Numbered from the stretch's first letter, positions 1 to 8,563 are shown. The stretch: DNA of 64,000 bases from Rhodobacterales bacterium (GCA_014763715.1 JACXUV010000002.1:124001-188000), one strand, 5' to 3'. A program made the numbers and translations. The notes: a model not told the origin generated them from the sequence alone.

Positions 1-1078
<1,078 letters not shown>

Positions 1079-1108
1079 ATTTTTTCTATAGGTTGCCTGC
1101 GACCATTC

Positions 1109-1132
1109 GATTGGCTGCATTCGCGGCCAATC
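1109..1132. repeat. Inverted repeat upstream of dps
   Basis: Perfect 7-bp arms GATTGGC / GCCAATC around a 10-base centre, 35 bases before the dps start. It could be a regulator site or a hairpin in the dps leader. No regulator can be named from the sequence. Confidence 0.4.
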
Positions 1133-1167
1133 CCCATATGGTCAAGGTAACGAGAAGGAGAAATTTC

Positions 1168-1632
1168 ATGCCTATCGACATCGGACTGACCGAAGCTGAG
1201 CGCCAGAGCTCCGTGGATGCCCTGAAGAAACTGCTGGGCGAGACCTATGCGCTTTACGCCAAGACCCATGGCTACCACTGGAACGTGACGGGCCCGCGCT
1301 TCCAGGCGCTGCACACCATGTTCGAGACCCAGTACAATGACCTCTGGGCATCACTCGACGAAATCGCCGAACGCATCCGGGCGCTCGGACATTTTGCGCC
1401 GGGCTCCCCCGGCGAGATGATGGACCTGGCGTCGATCAAGCCGGACAATGGCATCCCGGACGCAAACGACATGGTTGCCAATCTGGTGAAAGGCCATGAA
1501 GCGATCAGCCGCGTGGCCAAGCAAGGCCTGAAAGTGGCAGAGGAAAGCGGCGACGCCGTCACCGCCGACCTGTTCACCCAGCGCGCCCAGATTGCCGAGA
1601 AAACAGCCTGGATGCTGCGCGCCAGCATCTGA
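1168..1632 (+). CDS. dps: Dps-type DNA-protecting ferritin
   Basis: Forms a dodecameric shell that oxidises and stores iron and shields DNA during oxidative stress or starvation. The 154-residue product has the usual Dps length. The ferroxidase ligands are in place: H37 (YHWNV), H49 (LHTMF), D64 and E68 (LDEIAER). The start at 1168 is preferred over an in-frame ATG at 1093 because AGAAGGAG lies just before it and the protein then begins like other Dps proteins. It follows the aminotransferase by about 90 bases and probably has its own promoter. An inverted repeat at 1109-1132 may take part in its regulation. Confidence 0.93.
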   Translation: MPIDIGLTEAERQSSVDALKKLLGETYALYAKTHGYHWNVTGPRFQALHTMFETQYNDLWASLDEIAERIRALGHFAPGSPGEMMDLASIKPDNGIPDANDMVANLVKGHEAISRVAKQGLKVAEESGDAVTADLFTQRAQIAEKTAWMLRASI

Positions 1633-1724
1633 CGTCCGGCGTCCTTGAACAAACCGCTTGCGCGGCGGCCAAAACGTCATAACCGTTTCGCCATCATGGA
1701 TGGCTGAGACGGGAGATCTGGCGG

Positions 1725-3197
1725 ATGGTCGCTGCGCTTGCGGTTTATATCGTGCTGCAATTTGCCATCGCAATCTGGGCCAGCCGGTTTGTCAATTCCG
1801 AAGCCGATTACTTTGTCGCCGGGCGCCGGTTCGGTGTACTGATGGTCGGCGTCTCGGTCTTCGCCACCTGGTTCGGGGCGGAGACGGTTATGGGCGCCTC
1901 GGGCGCCATTGCCGAGGAAGGCCTGGCCGGCGGGCGCGCAGACCCGTTCGGCTACACGCTCTGCCTGATCGGCATGGCGCTGTTCCTCGCCTACAAGCTG
2001 CGCGCGTCCGGCGTGATGACCTTCCCGGACTATATGCAGCTGCGCTTCGGGCAGCGGGCGGAGGTTACCGCCGCCGTGCTCACCATTCCCACCTCGATCA
2101 TCTGGGCCTCCGCCCAGCTGCTCGCCATGGGCCAGATCCTGTCCGAAACAGCGGGCATAGACCTTGGTTTCGCCCTCTTCGCCGGGGCCGTGATCATCAT
2201 CGCCTACACGACCATTGGCGGTCTTCTGGGCGACGCAATGACCGACATGGTACAGGGCGCCGTGATGATGACCGGTCTCGTCATCCTGCTGGTCACCGTG
2301 CTCGCGACCGGCGACTTCTCCTTCTCCCATATCGGGCCGGAACAGCTGCAATGGCGCCTCACGGAGGAGGACGGCACGAAGGAAAGCTGGCTCTCGACGA
2401 TTGATGCCTGGATGATCCCCATTGTCGGCTCACTTGTGGCGCAGGAGGCGATCTCCCGCTTCCTCGGCGCGAAGTCCGCCAGCGTTGCCCGCATGGGCTG
2501 TTACCTCGCCTCCGGGCTTTACCTGGTGCTGGGCGCAATCCCGCTCATCATCGGCCTGCTCGGCCATGCGGCGGGATTCGAAGCGGAAAGCACCGACAGC
2601 TACCTGCCGGAACTCGCGCGGCAATACCTCTCCCCGCTCATGTACACCGTGCTGATGGGGGCGCTGATCTCGGCCATCCTGTCGACGGTGGACACGACGC
2701 TCCTCGCCGTCTCCGCCATTGCCAGCCGGAACCTGATCGAGCGGGTGGCGCGCAACCTGCCGGAACCTCGCAAACTGCTCTTCGGCCGCTCGCTCACCCT
2801 GCTCGCCGGTCTCCTTGCCTATGCGATTGCGGCCTCGGGCGAGACCATCAAGGGGCTTGTCGAAATCGCCTCCGCCTTCGGGTCAGCCGGCATCGCGGTG
2901 GCGTTGCTGATCGGACTGCATTCCAAATTTGGACGCGAGATGGCGGCCCTCGGCGCCATGGTGGCCGGTGCTCTGGCCAGTTTCTTCGGTGAGGGCATGC
3001 CGGCCTGGTTCATCAGCCTGTTCGATGAGGCTGCGGCGGACTCCATGCCCGGTTGGACGCAAGGGTATGAGGGGTCATACCTGTTCGCCGTACTCGCCGC
3101 ATTGGCGGTCTATATCGTGATTGGCGGACTGGAATCCCGCGGCCTGATTGAGGATCGAAAAAAAAGCCCGGCTGCGATTGACGCGCCGGGCTTGTGA
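1725..3197 (+). CDS. Sodium:solute symporter (SSS family)
   Basis: Inner-membrane transporter of the SSS/LeuT-fold family, importing a solute with Na+. The 490 residues form about 13 hydrophobic segments. Family features include the early GRRFGVLMVG...WFGAETVMGASG region (around residues 31-60) and the helix 8 segment with ISAILSTVDTTLLAVSA, where Ser/Thr residues of the second sodium site normally sit. The start at 1725 follows a weak GGAGATCTGGCGG. Substrate is unknown; relatives carry proline, pantothenate, acetate or sugars. The last codons overlap a terminator-like hairpin that reads on the opposite strand. Confidence 0.85.
   Translation: MVAALAVYIVLQFAIAIWASRFVNSEADYFVAGRRFGVLMVGVSVFATWFGAETVMGASGAIAEEGLAGGRADPFGYTLCLIGMALFLAYKLRASGVMTFPDYMQLRFGQRAEVTAAVLTIPTSIIWASAQLLAMGQILSETAGIDLGFALFAGAVIIIAYTTIGGLLGDAMTDMVQGAVMMTGLVILLVTVLATGDFSFSHIGPEQLQWRLTEEDGTKESWLSTIDAWMIPIVGSLVAQEAISRFLGAKSASVARMGCYLASGLYLVLGAIPLIIGLLGHAAGFEAESTDSYLPELARQYLSPLMYTVLMGALISAILSTVDTTLLAVSAIASRNLIERVARNLPEPRKLLFGRSLTLLAGLLAYAIAASGETIKGLVEIASAFGSAGIAVALLIGLHSKFGREMAALGAMVAGALASFFGEGMPAWFISLFDEAAADSMPGWTQGYEGSYLFAVLAALAVYIVIGGLESRGLIEDRKKSPAAIDAPGL
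3157..3193 (-). terminator. Rho-independent terminator, minus strand, inside symporter 3' end
   Basis: On the minus strand AAGCCCGGC and GCCGGGCTT form a stem followed by an uninterrupted T run (A run at about 3158-3165 on the plus strand). It would end the candidate sRNA and any read-through from lysR. It overlaps the last codons of the symporter gene. Confidence 0.7.
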
Positions 3198-3269
3198 GTA
3201 TCGGGTCCCGAAGGGGGAGGAAACGCCCAATCGGAGGAAGGATTGGGTAATGCCCGGGACCCTTGGCAT
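3157..3269 (-). ncRNA. Candidate small RNA with anti-Shine-Dalgarno loops
   Basis: Read on the minus strand, this segment has the parts of a free-standing sRNA gene. A promoter-like pair (TTGTGC at 3303-3298, TATCTA at 3281-3276, 16 bases apart) would start a transcript near 3269. An outer 8-bp stem pairs 3255-3262 with 3203-3210, and a nested perfect 7-bp stem pairs 3241-3247 with 3226-3232. The nested loop reads CTTCCTCC and the 3' internal strand reads TTTCCTCCCCC, both complementary to ribosome-binding sites. It ends in a G+C-rich hairpin and a run of U. C-rich loops of this kind are known in alphaproteobacterial sRNAs (CuckooRNA/GsrN-like). It could instead be processed from the lysR 3' end. 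No homologue search was possible. Confidence 0.5.
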
Positions 3270-3321
3270 AACGCCTAGATAGGCCCTTTTCGCAGGCGCA
3301 CAACCACCACCCCGTCAGATC

Positions 3322-3343
3322 AATCATGCAAAAATGCATGATT
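3322..3343. repeat. Perfect inverted repeat after lysR
   Basis: AATCATGCA and TGCATGATT, 9-bp perfect arms around AAAA, 14 bases past the lysR stop. There is no clear U tract on the lysR strand. It may be a 3'-end stabilising hairpin or a protein-binding palindrome. Confidence 0.5.
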
Positions 3344-3356
3344 AACGCACGTTCAT

Positions 3357-4262
3357 CTAGACCGGTCGCATGGCTACCCGTCGTAGCTGTTCTGTCTCAG
3401 CTGTTACGAAATCCCGGAACGCGGCAACCCGCTTGGACCGGCGCAGATCGCTCGGGTAGATGAAATAGAGGTCGAAGATCGGGCCGACATTCTCCGGCAA
3501 AACCTTCACCAGCCGCGGCATGGTGGAGGCCATATAGTCCGGCACGTCGGCGATGCCGAGGCCGGCATCGACGGCGCGGAGCATGGCGAAGACATTGTTC
3601 ACCTTCAGCGTCGCCGGGCGCGGCGGGGCGTCGTCGCGGCCCACGCGGCAGGCAAAGCTCATCTCCTGCAGCGGCGAGGTCTCATCGCCATAGGCAATGA
3701 TGCGGTGATTATCGAGGTCCTGCGGCGTGCGCGGCATGCCGTTCGCCTTCAGGTATTCCGGCGAAGCGTAAAGGTTCGTCGCCACGGTGCCGAGCTTGCG
3801 CTGGATCAGGTCTGCCTTGTCGGCGGCCCACAGGCGGATGGCGCACTCGGCCTCCAGCTTCAGCAGGTCATATTCCCGGTCTTCGAGACGCAGGTCCAGG
3901 TGCAGGTCCGGGTGCTTTTTCACAAAGCCGCCCAGGCGCGGCACCAGCCAGGTGGAGCCGAAGGCCACCGGGGCCGACACGATCAGCTCCCCTTGCGGCG
4001 TTTCCTGCTGGTCGCGCAGGGCCGTATTCGCCGAAGCGGCGGCCTGCGCCATCTCCATCGTGGACCGGAACAGCGTGTGCCCGGCATCGGTCAGCACCAG
4101 GCCGCGCGCATGACGCTGGAACAGCGAGACGCCCAGCGTCTCCTCCAGCGCCGCGATCTGGCGCGAAACGGCCGATTGCGAGATGCCCAGCCGGTCGCCG
4201 GCGGAGGTCAGGCTGCCCGCTTCCGCGGCAGCGTGGAAAGATCTTAGCTTACCCCAGTCCAT
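3357..4262 (-). CDS. LysR-family transcriptional regulator
   Basis: 301-residue DNA-binding regulator. The winged helix-turn-helix is at residues 1-62 (SLTSAGDRLGISQSAVSRQIAALE), followed by the linker helix and a substrate-binding domain typical of LysR proteins. The opening MDWGKLRSFHAAAEAGS resembles the subgroup often annotated near GcvA/PecT-like regulators. It lies 39 bases downstream of the PLP decarboxylase on the same strand and may share its transcript, so that gene is a possible target. This differs from the usual divergent LysR arrangement. The effector is unknown. Confidence 0.88.
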   Translation of the reverse strand: MDWGKLRSFHAAAEAGSLTSAGDRLGISQSAVSRQIAALEETLGVSLFQRHARGLVLTDAGHTLFRSTMEMAQAAASANTALRDQQETPQGELIVSAPVAFGSTWLVPRLGGFVKKHPDLHLDLRLEDREYDLLKLEAECAIRLWAADKADLIQRKLGTVATNLYASPEYLKANGMPRTPQDLDNHRIIAYGDETSPLQEMSFACRVGRDDAPPRPATLKVNNVFAMLRAVDAGLGIADVPDYMASTMPRLVKVLPENVGPIFDLYFIYPSDLRRSKRVAAFRDFVTAETEQLRRVAMRPV

Positions 4263-4301
4263 CAGTGACTTGTGACCGTTTCTTGTCGTTGCGGCAAGGG
4301 C

Positions 4302-5801
4302 CTAACCGGCATCCTTCAGCGCTGCCTCTTTCACCGCCGCAACTTCCGGCGAGGCGGCGATCCGCTGGACTTCCTGCAGCAGGATGTCGAGATCGGCACG
4401 CGCAGTGCGGTGGTTGGTGATGTTCACGCGGATGGCGAGGCGCCCCTTGAGGCGCGTGGTGGACGGCGCGGCGATCCCCTGCTCCTGCAGCTGGATGACG
4501 ATCTCGTCATTCATTGCGTCCAGCACGGCATCGGAAAGGCCCGGCTCGGTATGGCGGAAACAGCAGATGTTCAGTGCCACCGGCGCCAGCAGCTCAAGCC
4601 CCGGCGTCTTCTCAACCTGTTCGCCCAGATAAGACGCCTGATAGCAATTGCGCTCGATCATGCGGCCGAGGCGATCGGTGCCGAATTCCGCGATCTGCGC
4701 CCACACTTTCAGGGCACGGAAACCGCGCGACAGTTCCGGCCCGTATTCGACAGGCCACGGATTACCGCCCGCAAGGCCGCGCTCCTTGGCCTTCAGATAG
4801 TCCGGCCGGTCGGTAAAGGCGGCGCGGTGCAGCTTCTCGTCCCGGATCAGGGCGAAGCCTGCATCGTAGTTGACGTGCAGCCATTTATGGAAATCAAAGG
4901 CCAGCGAGTCCGCGCGCTTCACACCGGTCAGGCGACCCTTCACCCGGTCGCTCAGCACACCGAGCGAACCGAAGGCGCCATCAATGTGGAACCACATGCC
5001 CTCCTCGGCGGCGAGATCGGCGAGGTCTTCCAGCGGGTCGATCGCGCCGACATTCACCGTGCCCGCCGTACCGATCAGGATGAAGGGTGTCAGGCCCGCT
5101 TCCCGGTCAGCGGCGATGGCGGCCTTGAGGGCGTCCATGTCTATTTCAAAGCGGTCATTCGCCGGGATCTTGCGCAGCGCGTCCGTGCCGAGGCCCAAGA
5201 GGTCAAACGCGCGGGCCACGCAGGAATGCGTCTCGGTCGACGTGTAGCCGACGAGACCATGCCCGCAGATGCCTTCCCTGCGGCTGTGAAAGTTCAGCCG
5301 CGCATCCCGCGCCACTTTCACCGCAATGATCGTCGCGATGGATGTGCCGGAGACCACAATGCCGCTCGCGGTTTCCGGAAACTCGAACAATTCCCGGCAC
5401 CAGGCGACGACCTGTTTCTCGACATAGATGGCGCCATGGTCGCGCCCGCCGACATTGGCGTTCATCGCGCTGGCAGCAATCTCGGCCAGCAGGTTCGCCG
5501 GTGTGCCAGAGCCATGCACCCAGCCGAAGAAGCGCGGATTGGTGTTGCCCGCGCCATAGGGCAGCAGCGTCTCCATCCGCTCCATCACGTCCGGCACGCC
5601 CCAGCCCTCGCGGGGCAGCGGCGCCTTCAGCGTGTCCTTGATCTCGCCCGGCAGCTCGGTCCACACGCGGCCTTGTCTGGCATCCTGCAGCCGGTTGATG
5701 GCGGCATCCAGCATATGGTGGGCCTGCGCGCGGAATTCGTCCCAGTTTTCCGGGTCGAGCGATTCCTGCGGTGTCGGCTCTTCGATGGGCTTGTCAGTCA
5801 T
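4302..5801 (-). CDS. Group II pyridoxal-dependent amino-acid decarboxylase
   Basis: PLP decarboxylase of the aromatic amino acid/glutamate/tyrosine group (Pfam Pyridoxal_deC), 499 residues, close to family length. Key residues visible are PLP-ring Asp274 in FHIDGAFG, Schiff-base Lys306 in DFHKWLHV, and the N-terminal NTNPRFFGWVHGSGTPANLLAE region (around residues 86-107). The LHVNYDAG that follows the lysine fits aromatic amino acid decarboxylase relatives. The substrate could be tryptophan, tyrosine, Dopa or another amino acid, and no residue settles it. It is followed after 39 bases by a LysR regulator on the same strand. Confidence 0.88.
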   Translation of the reverse strand: MTDKPIEEPTPQESLDPENWDEFRAQAHHMLDAAINRLQDARQGRVWTELPGEIKDTLKAPLPREGWGVPDVMERMETLLPYGAGNTNPRFFGWVHGSGTPANLLAEIAASAMNANVGGRDHGAIYVEKQVVAWCRELFEFPETASGIVVSGTSIATIIAVKVARDARLNFHSRREGICGHGLVGYTSTETHSCVARAFDLLGLGTDALRKIPANDRFEIDMDALKAAIAADREAGLTPFILIGTAGTVNVGAIDPLEDLADLAAEEGMWFHIDGAFGSLGVLSDRVKGRLTGVKRADSLAFDFHKWLHVNYDAGFALIRDEKLHRAAFTDRPDYLKAKERGLAGGNPWPVEYGPELSRGFRALKVWAQIAEFGTDRLGRMIERNCYQASYLGEQVEKTPGLELLAPVALNICCFRHTEPGLSDAVLDAMNDEIVIQLQEQGIAAPSTTRLKGRLAIRVNITNHRTARADLDILLQEVQRIAASPEVAAVKEAALKDAG

Positions 5802-5868
5802 GCGCGCGTAATCACCCGCTTTTGAGGGTTTTGCAAAGCACCGGATGTCACAAGGGTGTCAACAATTT

Positions 5869-6504
5869 CTATTGGCTGGCCCACAAAATCCGCGCGATCC
5901 AGGCGATTTCAGCCGGTTTGAACTCACGGGTCGGATAGTCCGGATTCAGCGAAGCGAGGGCGATTGTGCGGCTGTTTTTGCGCGCCAGCACCTTGGCCAT
6001 CACCTCCCCTTCCACGGTTTTCGCGACGACCCGGTCGCCCTTTTTCACCTCTGCCCCGGGGGCAACGATGATGCGGTCGCCCGCGCGATAGGCCGGCTCC
6101 ATGGAATCGCCGCTGATCTGAAGCGCATAGACGGTTTCCGTGCCGAGACCCGGGAAGCGCACCTCTTCCCAGCCCTGCCCCAGCGGAAATCCGGCATCGT
6201 CGAAATAGCCATCGCGGCCCGCCTGCGCGAAGCCGATCAGCGGCGCGGTCGCGCCCCGGCGGCCATCAATCAGCGCGGCGAAATCGTCAAAGCCGCAGCC
6301 CACCGCGTCCAGCACGCAGGCAAGGCTCTCCGTGCTCGGCCAGCGCGGGCGGCCATCGGCGCCTTCCCGTTTCGACGGATTGAACGCCGTCGGGTCCAGC
6401 CCCGCCCGCCGCGCAAGGCCGGATGGCGTCAGCCCATGATGGGCCGCCAACTGGTCAATCCCCCGCCAGATATCCTTGTGCCGCATAAGGCCAAACTCCG
6501 CCAT
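5869..6504 (-). CDS. XRE-type HTH repressor with S24 (LexA/CI-like) peptidase domain
   Basis: 211-residue regulator. The N-terminal helix-turn-helix spans about residues 15-70 (GLTPSGLARRAGLDPTAFN). The C-terminal S24 domain has nucleophile Ser134 in ISGDSMEP and the general-base lysine, probably Lys171 in EVMAKVL. An Ala95-Gly96 pair sits where LexA and CI proteins are self-cleaved. Self-cleavage in response to DNA damage is therefore possible but inferred. Its promoter carries two TAGG-N8-CCTM sites, which suggests autorepression. The same fold is found in phage repressors, but no phage genes lie nearby, and chromosomal copies are common in alphaproteobacteria. Confidence 0.88.
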   Translation of the reverse strand: MAEFGLMRHKDIWRGIDQLAAHHGLTPSGLARRAGLDPTAFNPSKREGADGRPRWPSTESLACVLDAVGCGFDDFAALIDGRRGATAPLIGFAQAGRDGYFDDAGFPLGQGWEEVRFPGLGTETVYALQISGDSMEPAYRAGDRIIVAPGAEVKKGDRVVAKTVEGEVMAKVLARKNSRTIALASLNPDYPTREFKPAEIAWIARILWASQ

Positions 6505-6520
6505 TTTCGCGAAGGCCAGC

Positions 6521-6569
6521 GCTATAGGATTATTTGCCTACGGTCAAGTGAGGGAGGAATATTGTCCTA
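6521..6569 (-). promoter_or_regulatory. Promoter of the S24 repressor gene with two operator-like sites
   Basis: On the minus strand TTGACCG (6547-6541), a 12-base spacer and CCTATAGC (6528-6521) match the Caulobacter-type housekeeping consensus with few mismatches. Site 1, TAGG-N8-CCTA (6525-6540), fills the spacer; site 2, TAGG-N8-CCTC (6554-6569), lies just upstream. The expected start of transcription is only about 10 bases before the ATG at 6504, leaving no room for a Shine-Dalgarno sequence. Confidence 0.6.
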
Positions 6570-6654
6570 CAAGACTTCTCGATAGACTGGGCGTGCGCCC
6601 AGAACAGAAAGCTACGCCTCACTTTATTCAGGTGCGCCTCAGCGCTCCACCTAT

Positions 6655-7257
6655 TTATTGGCTACTATTTGATTCTGATTCAGAATTCGATTCCACCTTC
6701 TCTACGTCAGCATCTGAGGAATACAGCCCCCCAATCAATGACATTAGCTCTCCGATGGCCGAGAGTATTTGAATCTGAAATACGACCAAGCGACTAATGC
6801 TTACTTCCTCTGCGTCGTGATATTTGATCGCATAGGTTCTTGATTGTGGACGGACAACCTTTGGCTGATGGTTCAGCTTCACCATGTCGTCAGTCGGCTT
6901 AGAACTGGCAAGCCAATAGTCATGCGTTAAGCGATTTCTATTTGGCCGCATTTCGTTGTCTATTTTGTTTAGTAGGTTCGTGAGCTGATCATACCATTGC
7001 TCACTTACCTTTCTGTGTAGTCCTAAGACTTTGGCCGAATTACATTTATCTCGCATGGACTGACTACCAAGAAATACGGACTGAATAGTCTCGTCTGTTC
7101 CCGTCATGAGCCCGACAAGCAGAATATCTAATTGTAATTCCAGTCTTGTCCAAAGAATGGAAATTATCCCGAGATTTTCCGCATGCTTTCGCCATGGCAA
7201 ATTCTGAAGGTCGTTGAGAATCTCCGAGAAGCCGGATGGTGGTGTATTTTCGTCCAA
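6655..7257 (-). CDS. Unassigned helical protein with HEPN-like RX4H motif
   Basis: I do not recognise a named family. The product is about 200 residues, predicted helical, with a basic-polar motif RNRLTH (Arg107 to His112) near the end of a long helix. That RN-x3-H pattern is the signature of HEPN ribonucleases found in toxins and defence proteins. Helices before it contain ILWTRLELQLDILL and SMRDKCNSAKVLGLH, as in several HEPN-like families. The C-terminus is a Ser/Glu/Asn-rich tail. The start is taken as TTG at 7257 because GGAGGAA precedes it by three bases; a TTG at 7275 is also in frame. The gene is clearly AT-richer than its neighbours, suggesting acquisition. Nuclease activity is a hypothesis. 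Confidence 0.6.
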   Translation of the reverse strand: MDENTPPSGFSEILNDLQNLPWRKHAENLGIISILWTRLELQLDILLVGLMTGTDETIQSVFLGSQSMRDKCNSAKVLGLHRKVSEQWYDQLTNLLNKIDNEMRPNRNRLTHDYWLASSKPTDDMVKLNHQPKVVRPQSRTYAIKYHDAEEVSISRLVVFQIQILSAIGELMSLIGGLYSSDADVEKVESNSESESNSSQ

Positions 7258-7326
7258 TGGTTCCTCCAATTTCAACGATACTCTCGCATAGATGACGCGT
7301 TCAAAGCTGCATGAGGAGAAGGAGAA

Positions 7327-7354
7327 TAAAGAGGCGCGGAACTAAGCCCGCGCC
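7327..7354 (-). terminator. Terminator of the DUF1508 gene
   Basis: Minus strand stem GGCGCGG / CCGCGCC (7348-7354 with 7333-7339) followed by CTCTTTATT, eleven bases past the stop codon at 7366. Confidence 0.6.
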
Positions 7355-7365
7355 CCCGGAAGCGC

Positions 7366-7539
7366 CTAAGCAGCGAACTTGACGGGAAGGCCGCGCGAGT
7401 TGGCGGTCAGGTCCAGCCCGTGAAGGCAGTCGTTCTTGTTAAAGTACCCTTCACCAGAATTGGCGACCTTAAGGCCATTTGCCGCATAAAGAGTCCAACG
7501 CCACTGGTTGGCAGCGTCCTTGTAGACATAGTAGTACAT
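7366..7539 (-). CDS. DUF1508 (YegP-like) small protein
   Basis: 57-residue protein beginning MYYYVYKDAANQWRWTLYAA and continuing with SGEGYFNKNDCLHGLDL, the pattern of a single DUF1508 repeat. E. coli YegP has two such repeats. The function of the family is not established. A good Shine-Dalgarno sequence, AAAGGAG, lies eight bases before the ATG, and a terminator follows the stop, so this is very probably a real gene although short. Its start codon overlaps by two bases the ATG of the divergent 77-codon gene, so both cannot easily use those starts with normal leaders. Confidence 0.85.
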   Translation of the reverse strand: MYYYVYKDAANQWRWTLYAANGLKVANSGEGYFNKNDCLHGLDLTANSRGLPVKFAA

Positions 7540-7771
7540 GGAGAAAGCTCCTTTGTTTGATTCTTACAAACGGTACTTGTTTGAGTACCGCCACGAAGGA
7601 GCGGAATGGGCGCTTGAGATACGCGCTCGTGATCTGGACGACGCCAAGGCGAGGTTAGCCGCCATTCCTTGGTCGCAGTACAGAGGCGAGATCGTAGCCT
7701 CAGGCACCATTCCACTCAGCAGCAAACTCGTTTCTGTAGCGAACCGAATCAGATGCCATTTCGGACTCTAA
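7538..7771 (+). CDS. Small conserved-type hypothetical protein
   Basis: Up to 77 residues. The segment FEYRHEGAEWALEIRARDLDDAKARLAAI looks like a small two-layer fold often seen as an uncharacterised protein in alphaproteobacteria, though I cannot name it. The ATG at 7538 overlaps the start of the divergent DUF1508 gene. TTG codons at 7553 or 7577 are alternatives, and 7577 would start the protein at the first recognisable beta strand. No function is assigned. Confidence 0.55.
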   Translation: MEKAPLFDSYKRYLFEYRHEGAEWALEIRARDLDDAKARLAAIPWSQYRGEIVASGTIPLSSKLVSVANRIRCHFGL

Positions 7772-7837
7772 CCGAAACGGTTAATGAAATCTTACTAGTT
7801 TCCCGGTTTGTTCACGCTGCCCACAAGACAACGTTGC

Positions 7838-8563
7838 TCACAACTTCCACTGCGCCCCGCGCGGCACGTCGCCGAGCAAACTCCCGCCTGACAGCACGAA
7901 CACTTTCCCTTCGCCCAGCGCGAAGGCTGTCAGGCCTTCCGGGAAGACTTTGCCGAAGGCTTCGTCGAGCACGTTGAGGCCGCCGGTGAAGGCGCCCATG
8001 GCGGGCATGACGAGGCGGGCGCCGTCGCTGGCGAAGCAGCGGCGGCGGACATTCCGTCCACGGCCTTTTACTTTCGCGACGGGGTGCAGGTGCCCGGCCA
8101 CCTCGCCTGCCTCCCCTTCCGGCTCGTGGCGGAAGACGAGGGGCCCCAGCCGCACACTCTTCTCCGCCCGGCCGCCAAGATGGGCGGGCGGGTCCGGGTC
8201 GTGGTTGCCTTCCACCCAGATCCAGTCATGGGCAGAGGTCAGCGCGCGGATGCGTTCGGCATAGGGTTCCGGCAGGCGCAGCTCCGCCGCGCGGTCATGG
8301 AAACTGTCGCCGAGGGAGATGATCGTCTGCGGCATCAGCTGCGCCGAGAGCCGCTCGACCACGGCCAGCGTCGCGCCCGTGTCATAGGGCGGCAGCATCT
8401 GGCCGCGGCTCGCATAGGAACTGCCCTTCTCAAGGTGCAGGTCCGAGACGACCAGCAGGCGCTGGCCCGGCCACCACAGGCCGCCCTCCGGCAGCGGCAC
8501 GAGCATCTCGCCCGCAAGATGCAGGAAGGTCTCTTCACGCCGGTTTGCGAGGGCTGCGGTCAT
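7838..8563 (-). CDS. pdeM: Ligase-associated metallophosphoesterase (PdeM/MPE)
   Basis: Calcineurin-like metallophosphoesterase of the DNA-repair set Lhr-Lig-Exo-MPE. Metal-binding motifs appear in order: VVSDLHLEKGSSY, LGDSFHDR, VEGNHDPD, and the C-terminal GHLHPVAKVKGRGRNVRRRCF that is typical of this subgroup. Known family members have Mn-dependent phosphodiesterase/endonuclease activity on DNA. The start is taken as ATG 8563 (241 residues); an in-frame TTG at 8599 would add 12 residues. It lies 135 bases downstream of lhr on the same strand, with an 11-bp tandem repeat between them. Confidence 0.92.
   Translation of the reverse strand: MTAALANRREETFLHLAGEMLVPLPEGGLWWPGQRLLVVSDLHLEKGSSYASRGQMLPPYDTGATLAVVERLSAQLMPQTIISLGDSFHDRAAELRLPEPYAERIRALTSAHDWIWVEGNHDPDPPAHLGGRAEKSVRLGPLVFRHEPEGEAGEVAGHLHPVAKVKGRGRNVRRRCFASDGARLVMPAMGAFTGGLNVLDEAFGKVFPEGLTAFALGEGKVFVLSGGSLLGDVPRGAQWKL

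Noticed and set aside
3164-3262. Plus-strand reading as a CsrA-binding RNA with GGAGGAA loops
   Set aside because: GGA motifs are in the loops on this strand, but the U run after the terminator stem exists only on the minus strand.
4272-5825. Open frame of 517 codons on the plus strand
   Set aside because: It is antisense to the PLP decarboxylase, has an Arg/His-rich composition typical of mirrored high-GC codons, and no domain.
6587-6602. CTGGGC / GCCCAG hairpin after the HEPN-like gene
   Set aside because: Short stem without a U tract; too weak to call a terminator.
5869-7771. Prophage remnant suggested by a CI/LexA-like repressor and small genes
   Set aside because: No integrase, structural, lysis or attachment-site-like sequence is present, and such S24 repressors are common on chromosomes.
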